Positions 24,119-28,341 of a stretch of DNA of 28,341 nucleotides are shown here, in pieces. Each line of letters opens with the position of its first letter. Position 1 is the first letter of the stretch. The DNA lies in assembly GCA_964411925.1 (NCBI GenBank), contig CAYPNI010000052.1, positions 1 to 28,341 on the forward strand. The letters run 5' to 3'. The DNA is from VFKU01 sp964411925. GTDB taxonomy: Bacteria; Hydrogenedentota; Hydrogenedentia; Hydrogenedentales; GCA-2746185. Position numbers and translations under genes: made by a program. The notes beneath the pieces are model-generated. The model was given only the letters and a program-made list of their open reading frames with translations, was not told the origin of the DNA and did not search any database.

Positions 24119-24306
24119 GCGGCGCAGCGTGGATCCTGCTCGGCCTGGGCGCGGCGGGCGCCGCGTATTCGATTTACTTGGGCCAGCACTACTACCGCCA
24201 CCGCGAGCGCCGCAAAATCGATCGCCGCGGCCCACGCCGCACACCCGAGCGCAACGCATCTGCCGCAGACGATCGGCGCACTGAACGGGATCGGCGGCGT
24301 CCGTAA
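24115..24306 (+). CDS. Small single-span membrane protein coupled to rng
   Basis: This 63-residue open frame starts at an ATG that overlaps the rng stop by 4 nt (ATGA). Residues 4-22 are hydrophobic (AAWILLGLGAAGAAYSIYL) and would span the membrane. The rest is strongly basic and disordered, rich in Arg (RHRERRKIDRRG; DDRRTERDRRRP). I do not recognise a family. Coupling to RNase G and an RNA-binding-looking cytoplasmic tail suggest an RNase G accessory or membrane tether, which is inference. A chance open frame is possible given the GC content. Confidence 0.55.
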   Translation: MSGAAWILLGLGAAGAAYSIYLGQHYYRHRERRKIDRRGPRRTPERNASAADDRRTERDRRRP

Positions 24307-24316
24307 CGCCCGGGAG

Positions 24317-24342
24317 TGGGAGGGTCGCGCTACTGCGCGACC
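24317..24342. repeat. GGGAGGG/TACT-loop element, copy 2, between convergent genes
   Basis: TGGGAGG is followed by a perfect 8-bp hairpin GGTCGCGC (24323-24330), loop TACT, GCGCGACC (24335-24342). Layout, flank and loop match copy 1 at 8315. It lies between the plus-strand rng operon and the minus-strand TPR gene and could serve as a bidirectional transcription stop, although no T-tract is present. Confidence 0.55.
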
Positions 24343-24393
24343 GCCGCGCACACCCCAAGCCTTCGGCCCGCGAGAAACCGAACGACGGACTCG

Positions 24394-25242
24394 TTACTGA
24401 GGCTGCGTCGGCGCTTCCGACTCTTCCGGCGCAGCGGACGGCGCAGGCTGTGGAGCTTCCGTCGATTCCACGGGCGCGTCGCCCTGGAGTTCGAGCTGGA
24501 CGGGTAGCGGCTCCGTGGTCAGTTCCTGCAGGAGAGGTTCACCCGATGCGATCGGCGTCTCGTCCGCGAACAGTTCCGGGTTGGTATCGCGCAGTTCGTT
24601 GAGTCGTTGTTGCGCGCGCATCGCGACGGTCGAGCCGGGAAACGCCTCGAGTTGTTTGCGATAGGCCTCGACGGCCGACGCGAGATTAGACTCGCCCTCG
24701 TAACACCGCGCCAGGTTGTACGGCTGCCGGACGGCCGCGGCGGACTCGGGCCATTTGCTGGACACTTCCTCATACATCCTTCGAGCGTCGGCGAAATTCC
24801 CCGAGTCCTCTTCGATGAACCCAAGGCCTTCCACCGCATCCGGAACGAATTCGAATCCGGGGAAACGATCGCGCAGTTCCTGAAACGCTGTTCGCGCAGC
24901 CGCGTGGTCGCCGTGGTCCAGCGCGGACTCACCCTCGAGATAGAGCGCCTGGGCCGCGAATGGCGAGCCGGACTCTGCAACGGCCGCAAGCGCGGCCGTG
25001 CGGTCCGCCGCGTCTTCGATTTCCAGCGCCTTCGCGTATTCCGTCGAGGCCGAACGCATCGTAGACGCTTGCACCGCGCGATAAACGCCGGTCGCCGCGA
25101 GCACGAGCAACACGAATGCCACCGCGCCGATGTAGACGCCGGGCCGTTCCTGAACGTGGTTTACGAGCGCCGTCCAGTCGCTCTTGGGGGTCTCGGTCTC
25201 GGCCGGTCCATGCGCGGGCCGCGTACTCTCGTTCTCTGCCAT
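24394..25242 (-). CDS. Membrane-anchored TPR protein (YfgM-like topology)
   Basis: The 282-residue protein has a 35-residue cytoplasmic N-terminus, one membrane segment (about 36-54, VYIGAVAFVLLVLAATGVY) and a periplasmic part. That part holds tetratricopeptide-like repeats (about 65-215: AAQALYLEGESALDHGDHAAARTAF; VEGLGFIEEDSGNFADARRMYEE; YNLARCYEGESNLASAVEAYRK). A Pro/Glu-rich disordered tail follows. AGGAAAG precedes the ATG. Layout resembles YfgM/Tol-system TPR proteins that help envelope protein biogenesis, but the family is not certain. It is convergent with the rng operon. Confidence 0.75.
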   Translation of the reverse strand: MAENESTRPAHGPAETETPKSDWTALVNHVQERPGVYIGAVAFVLLVLAATGVYRAVQASTMRSASTEYAKALEIEDAADRTAALAAVAESGSPFAAQALYLEGESALDHGDHAAARTAFQELRDRFPGFEFVPDAVEGLGFIEEDSGNFADARRMYEEVSSKWPESAAAVRQPYNLARCYEGESNLASAVEAYRKQLEAFPGSTVAMRAQQRLNELRDTNPELFADETPIASGEPLLQELTTEPLPVQLELQGDAPVESTEAPQPAPSAAPEESEAPTQPQ

Positions 25243-25286
25243 TGCTTTCCTGTTACGGCCGCGCTATGCCGGCCCGACGCGCAAGG

Positions 25287-25778
25287 TCAGGGCGTCCCGC
25301 CGATAGCGTCGAGGCGACTCTGCCTCGGCATCTCTTCCGGGACGACGTGAATGACCAGACGCGAATTCTTGTCGCGGAGGCCCTCGGAACTTACCGAAAC
25401 CCACATCCGCTTCGCGGGTTTCTCAAATGTCATTTGCGCGCCTTCGGCCTGCAACATGCTCGTCAACTGCCAGCCGTGTCTCGGCGCTTCCGTTATATAG
25501 AACTGCGCGACATTCGTGACGCGCTTGTTCACGTTATACACCATCCGGCCGACCTGTAACGACGCCGACTCGTAAACGTAACTGCGTTCGATGTCCTCTT
25601 TGACGCCCTGCGGCAACGGCACATCGCTGAACCGCGTGCGCGCCATCGCCGGAATCGGCGACGGACTGCCGCCGGAGACAGTGGCCGGATTCGCCGCGCC
25701 CTGCTTGCTGAACGAGCCCGACTGGCACGCCGTCAACAGTATTCCCGCCGCCAGACACACGATGATTGATCGAAACAT
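25287..25778 (-). CDS. Lipoprotein of unknown function
   Basis: The 163-residue protein has a signal MFRSIIVCLAAGILLTAC with lipobox LTAC (Cys18). A Ser/Gly/Pro-rich linker leads to a compact domain (about 48-150) with VPLPQGVKEDIERSYVYES, VGRMVYNVNKRVTNVAQFY and GWQLTSMLQAEGAQMTFEK. The pattern of a motif-rich strand, helix (VAQFYITEAPRHGWQL) and strand recalls small DUF lipoproteins of uncultured bacteria, function unknown. ATG 25778 is preferred over GTG 25784 because GGGGGGA lies 7 nt upstream. It has its own strong promoter and may also drive the TPR gene 44 bp downstream. Confidence 0.78.
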   Translation of the reverse strand: MFRSIIVCLAAGILLTACQSGSFSKQGAANPATVSGGSPSPIPAMARTRFSDVPLPQGVKEDIERSYVYESASLQVGRMVYNVNKRVTNVAQFYITEAPRHGWQLTSMLQAEGAQMTFEKPAKRMWVSVSSEGLRDKNSRLVIHVVPEEMPRQSRLDAIGGTP

Positions 25779-25825
25779 GGCCACGTCCCCCCGGTCGATA
25801 GGCCCCAGTTCCAGATGCAGCTGCC

Positions 25826-25854
25826 ACTATAACACGGTCAGCAGCCCCTGCCAA
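25826..25854 (-). promoter_or_regulatory. Sigma70-type promoter of the lipoprotein gene
   Basis: On the minus strand TTGGCA (25854-25849) and TATAGT (25831-25826) are separated by exactly 17 nt. Each box is 5/6 to the consensus. It is the best promoter in the window and gives a leader of about 40 nt. Confidence 0.75.
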
Positions 25855-25856
25855 AG

Positions 25857-25876
25857 CAGGCCGGGCAACCGGCCTG
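25857..25876 (-). terminator. Terminator-like hairpin after the FmdB-like gene
   Basis: CAGGCCGG and CCGGCCTG form a perfect 8-bp GC-rich stem with a 4-nt loop (TTGC on the minus strand). It lies 44 nt after the stop at 25921 and is followed by CTTTGG. The T-tract is short. The -35 box of the next promoter begins two bases downstream. Confidence 0.55.
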
Positions 25877-25920
25877 GTCGCGAGGGTGCAGCCCGCGGAA
25901 GTTCAGCCGAAATCGCGCGG

Positions 25921-26220
25921 TCAGTCCCCGGGCGAGAGCCGCTCCGGGCCTTCCTTGCCGGCCGTCCGCTCGTAGTTCCCCTTGCCGTTCTTCCGGTACG
26001 CGGTGAACCCATGCCGCTCGAGGTTCTTGTCGCTCAGCAGCGTCTTGTTGTGCAGATCGCTGCCATATCCCGCGATGTGAATCGGCTTGAACACACGGCG
26101 CACCGGCTGGCCCGTGTCGGGGTGAGACTCCAGCGGCGGATCGCTCACGCGACGTTCCACCTGGAACGTCGCGCCGGGAGACCCGTCGTCGTTCACGATT
26201 TCATACGTGTACAGCGGCAT
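25921..26220 (-). CDS. FmdB-like small protein lacking the zinc-ribbon cysteines
   Basis: The 99-residue protein begins MPLYTYEIVNDDG and continues with VSDPPLESHPDTGQPVRRVF. This tracks the FmdB/CxxC_CxxC_SSSS pattern (MPxYEYxCxxCG ... DPPLxxCPxCGGxVRRV). At all four metal-ligand places there is a non-Cys residue, and the whole protein has no Cys. The C-terminal part (SDKNLERHGFTAYRKNGKGNYERTAG) is basic and resembles tails of FmdB relatives. Function is unknown; zinc binding is unlikely. It lies 66 bp after leuD, with AAAGG upstream of the ATG. Confidence 0.7.
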   Translation of the reverse strand: MPLYTYEIVNDDGSPGATFQVERRVSDPPLESHPDTGQPVRRVFKPIHIAGYGSDLHNKTLLSDKNLERHGFTAYRKNGKGNYERTAGKEGPERLSPGD

Positions 26221-26286
26221 GGCGCCGGCACCTTTCAGTCCAGCGCCATTCTAACACGAATCGCCCGCGGCCCGCGGTTCCAAGCG

Positions 26287-26880
26287 CTAGACGATCCCGT
26301 GCGCGGTCTCGTACGCCGCGATCCGGTCCTCGTGCCGAAGTGTCAGTCCGATTTGGTCCCAACCGTTCAGCAGGCGTTCCTTCAGGAAAGGGTCGATCTC
26401 GAACCGGATCGTCGATCCGTCGGGCCGGCGAATCGTCTGCGACGCGAGATCGACTTCGAGCGCGTAGCCTTCCTTCGCGGCCACGTCTCGGAAGAGACCG
26501 TCAACCACGTTCGCGTCGAGCCGCACCGGCAGCATGCCGTTGTTGAAGCAGTTGTTGTAGAAAATGTCCGCGAACGACGGCGCGATGATGCAGCGGAACC
26601 CGTAGTTGTCCAGCGCCCACGGCGCATGCTCGCGCGACGAGCCGCAGCCGAAGTTGTCGCGCGCCAACAGGATCGACGCGCCCGCGTACCGCGGCTTGTT
26701 GAACTCGAACGCCGGATTGGGCGATCCGTCTTCGTTGAACCGCCAGTCGAAGAACAGCCCGTCCTCGTACCCGGTCCGTTCGATGCGCTTCAGGAACTGT
26801 TTGGGGATGATCTGGTCCGTATCGACGTTCTGCCGATCGAGCGGCGCTACAATCCCCTTCAACGACGTGAACTTGTTCAC
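26287..26880 (-). CDS. leuD: 3-isopropylmalate dehydratase small subunit
   Basis: LeuD pairs with LeuC to isomerise 2- and 3-isopropylmalate in leucine synthesis. The 197-residue form starts at GTG 26880-26878 (MNKFTSLKGIVAPLDR), the usual LeuD N-terminus. It has NVDTDQIIPKQFLKRI and the swivelling-domain motif FGCGSSREHAPWAL, and ends GLTLRHEDRIAAYE. A longer reading from ATG 26907 would overlap the upstream gene and lacks a ribosome-binding site. GTG has GGAG 8 nt away and follows the preceding stop by 4 nt. LeuC is not adjacent, at least within this window. Confidence 0.94.
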   Translation of the reverse strand: MNKFTSLKGIVAPLDRQNVDTDQIIPKQFLKRIERTGYEDGLFFDWRFNEDGSPNPAFEFNKPRYAGASILLARDNFGCGSSREHAPWALDNYGFRCIIAPSFADIFYNNCFNNGMLPVRLDANVVDGLFRDVAAKEGYALEVDLASQTIRRPDGSTIRFEIDPFLKERLLNGWDQIGLTLRHEDRIAAYETAHGIV

Positions 26881-26884
26881 TGCC

Positions 26885-27175
26885 TCATCTCCGTTCTGTA
26901 ACGACATAGCGAGTGCGCGCGGTCCGCGCGCCGCCGCCGTGACTGCTCAAATCGAATAACACGGCCACGATCACCAGCAAGAGCGCCCAGCCGCTGATCG
27001 AGCCGTGCTCATTCATGCCAATCGCGTATGCACACGTGGTAAACGGCATGAACAGGAACCCCAACAACGGCCACAGCGCCGTCTTGAACGCTTCGGCGCC
27101 GTAACCCGTCAGCCACATGAATACCAACGCCAGCCGCGGGAACATCGCCGCAACGATCATCAAGCAGCAAGGCAT
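26885..27175 (-). CDS. Small membrane protein, unknown function
   Basis: The 96-residue protein has three hydrophobic stretches: about 3-22 (CCLMIVAAMFPRLALVFMWL), 32-52 (TALWPLLGFLFMPFTTCAYAI) and 60-76 (ISGWALLLVIVAVLFDL). A short basic tail follows. I know no named family, although three-span proteins with a WPLLGFLFMPFTT-like core seem to occur widely in uncultured bacteria. A later in-frame ATG (MIVAAM) is an alternative start. It ends 4 nt before leuD and is probably co-transcribed; a functional link to leucine synthesis is not implied. Confidence 0.65.
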   Translation of the reverse strand: MPCCLMIVAAMFPRLALVFMWLTGYGAEAFKTALWPLLGFLFMPFTTCAYAIGMNEHGSISGWALLLVIVAVLFDLSSHGGGARTARTRYVVTERR

Positions 27176-27223
27176 ATTCGGCCCCGACTTCTCCGCCTAC
27201 GTGCGTAGAGTATCGGCCTCGTC

Positions 27224-27409
27224 CTAGTTGTCCGTTTTGTCCTCGATCTTCTCGCCGGCGTCTTCAATCGCGTCACCCGCGTCTTCCAGCGCATCGTCCA
27301 TTCGCTCGCCAGCCTTCTCCATCGGGCCCTTCTCTTCGCAGCCGGCCACGCCGAACGTCACCGCCGTCGCCAACATGCCCGCCGACATCAGTCTCATCCA
27401 TTGCGTCAT
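27224..27409 (-). CDS. Entericidin-like small lipoprotein
   Basis: The 61-residue precursor has a signal with lipobox VAGC (lipidated Cys24), leaving a 38-residue mature peptide. That peptide is a charged, heptad-like helix (MEKAGERMDDALEDAGDAIE, then DAGEKIEDKTDN), like small entericidin or Lpp-type lipoproteins. GGAGGA lies 7 nt before the ATG, a strong site, and the ATG overlaps the upstream stop (ATGA). Its likely role is an envelope stress or structural peptide; no toxin function is claimed. Confidence 0.75.
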   Translation of the reverse strand: MTQWMRLMSAGMLATAVTFGVAGCEEKGPMEKAGERMDDALEDAGDAIEDAGEKIEDKTDN

Positions 27410-28341
27410 TGCTCGTTCCTCCGGTTGTGGCCTGATTCGGCGAGTTCCGCCGAAAAGGCCTCGTACATGTCCGTAGCCACAAAATCCATGCCAGCATCGA
27501 TCGCGGCCCGCCAGCGAAGCGCAGCAGCGTTAGTGGAGCCGAAGTTATAGCTGGGGGTCAATCCGAAGCCGTCTTCCGCGCGATGCCCATTGAGTGTGTA
27601 GAATCGAACCAAATAGTCTCGTTTGTGCCCATATTGGACCAGTGACACCAGCCGCGCCTCGTCCGCGGCGGTCCACTCGCCGGCGCGAGGTTGGCCCCCC
27701 GCCTCGACCACGCTCCACGGGTTGTTCCACCACCGCCGGAAGTTGTCCGCGGGCCGCGGCAGCAGCTTTTCCGGCGGGATTGTCGCAACGAACTCAGCGC
27801 GCTCCGCGCCCGCGAGCCCCTCGGGAATCTCCATCGACGTTTCCGCCGCGCCGAACAAAAACAACTTTTCGCCGGCCGCCACGTCTTCGTAGAAGACCGT
27901 GTACTGTCCGCCCGCGCCGCTCGTCAACACCAACAGCGGGCCCACGTCGAACGGCGCAACGTCCGTAATCGCTCCGGTCTTTGTCGCGGTCGTCAGCAGG
28001 TCCTCGTATTGCGTCAGGAGGTTCCAGACCACGCGGCAGTGTTCCGGCGAACTGTTCTTGAAATCGATATTCAGGACGACCAGCGGCCATTCATCGCGCC
28101 GCGCCTTCGCCGAGGCATCGCGCAGCGCGGGCGCCACGCGCGCGAAAAAGTACTCGTCGAGCGTCGGCTCCTCGCCGGTGAATGGCTTGCCGTGGGAAAC
28201 GATGCTCTTGCCGCTGACCCATTCGAGGTCCTGCTCGATCGCCAGCGGCATCCCCGCCGATAGCGCGCGATCGATCCGGTCCGCCCACCGCCCCTGGTAC
28301 GGGTAGCAGTTGTGCGCGTCGAGCAACACCCGCGCTCCCGG
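27406..28341 (-). CDS. PLC-like phosphodiesterase, N-terminus missing (window edge)
   Basis: The frame is open from the window end (28341) to the stop at 27406, about 311 codons, and the true start lies outside. The sequence begins LLDAHNCYPYQGRWADRIDR with AIEQDLEWV and SHGKPFTGEEPTLDEYFF, then VVLNIDFKN. This is the His/Glu/Asp arrangement of the TIM-barrel PLC-like phosphodiesterase superfamily (PI-PLC/GDPD). The substrate is unknown. Internal features such as RRWWNNPWSVVE are not recognised. The GTG at 28329 is not proposed as start because the conserved ARVLLDAHNCYP region continues upstream. It overlaps the entericidin-like gene by 4 nt. Confidence 0.78.
   Translation of the reverse strand, partial: PGARVLLDAHNCYPYQGRWADRIDRALSAGMPLAIEQDLEWVSGKSIVSHGKPFTGEEPTLDEYFFARVAPALRDASAKARRDEWPLVVLNIDFKNSSPEHCRVVWNLLTQYEDLLTTATKTGAITDVAPFDVGPLLVLTSGAGGQYTVFYEDVAAGEKLFLFGAAETSMEIPEGLAGAERAEFVATIPPEKLLPRPADNFRRWWNNPWSVVEAGGQPRAGEWTAADEARLVSLVQYGHKRDYLVRFYTLNGHRAEDGFGLTPSYNFGSTNAAALRWRAAIDAGMDFVATDMYEAFSAELAESGHNRRNEQ

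Overview
The window is 28.3 kb of GC-rich bacterial DNA with compact, often overlapping genes. It contains one run of 100 Ns (20954-21053), so it is a scaffolded draft or metagenome assembly. The gene set points to a rod-shaped, probably diderm (Gram-negative-type) bacterium: mreBCD-mrdA-rodA, an HtrA lipoprotein and several other lipobox proteins, MetH and ferrochelatase. I cannot fix the phylum from the sequence. Dispersed palindromic repeats and cysteine-poor or cysteine-rich variants of common families suggest an under-sampled lineage (Planctomycetes, Hydrogenedentota or deltaproteobacteria-like); this is a guess.

Layout. (1) 1-794, minus strand: ferrochelatase hemH, cut by the window edge. 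(2) 909-8291, plus strand: a housekeeping run of nadX, rplU, rpmA, obgE, proB, proA, a nadD-yqeK fusion and a YqeM-like methyltransferase. It covers NAD synthesis, ribosome assembly and proline synthesis. A putative leader hairpin precedes nadX and an intercistronic hairpin lies between proB and proA. (3) 8292-8755: a gene-free repeat island with two inverted 82-nt three-hairpin units and fragments of other repeats. (4) 8756-13513: metF (minus) and metH (plus) diverge from a structured, repeat-containing spacer. Together they make and use 5-methyl-THF for methionine synthesis. (5) 13521-16833, minus: htrA, a second HtrA-like protein that has lost the catalytic Ser and Asp, and a TPR lipoprotein, probably one envelope quality-control operon. 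(6) 17114-24306, plus: mreB, mreC, mreD, mrdA (with the N gap), rodA, rng and a tiny membrane protein, mostly linked by short spacers or ATGA overlaps. This is the rod-shape elongasome followed by RNase G. (7) 24394-28341, minus: a membrane-anchored TPR protein, a lipoprotein with a good promoter, an FmdB-like protein without its zinc cysteines, solitary leuD, a small membrane protein, an entericidin-like lipoprotein and a partial PLC-like phosphodiesterase.

No mobile element with a transposase, CRISPR array, tRNA or rRNA was seen. I found no complete novel defence or biosynthetic system. The best candidates for something undescribed are the paired three-hairpin repeat units, the active/dead HtrA pair with its TPR lipoprotein, the cysteine-free FmdB-like protein and the small membrane protein coupled to RNase G.
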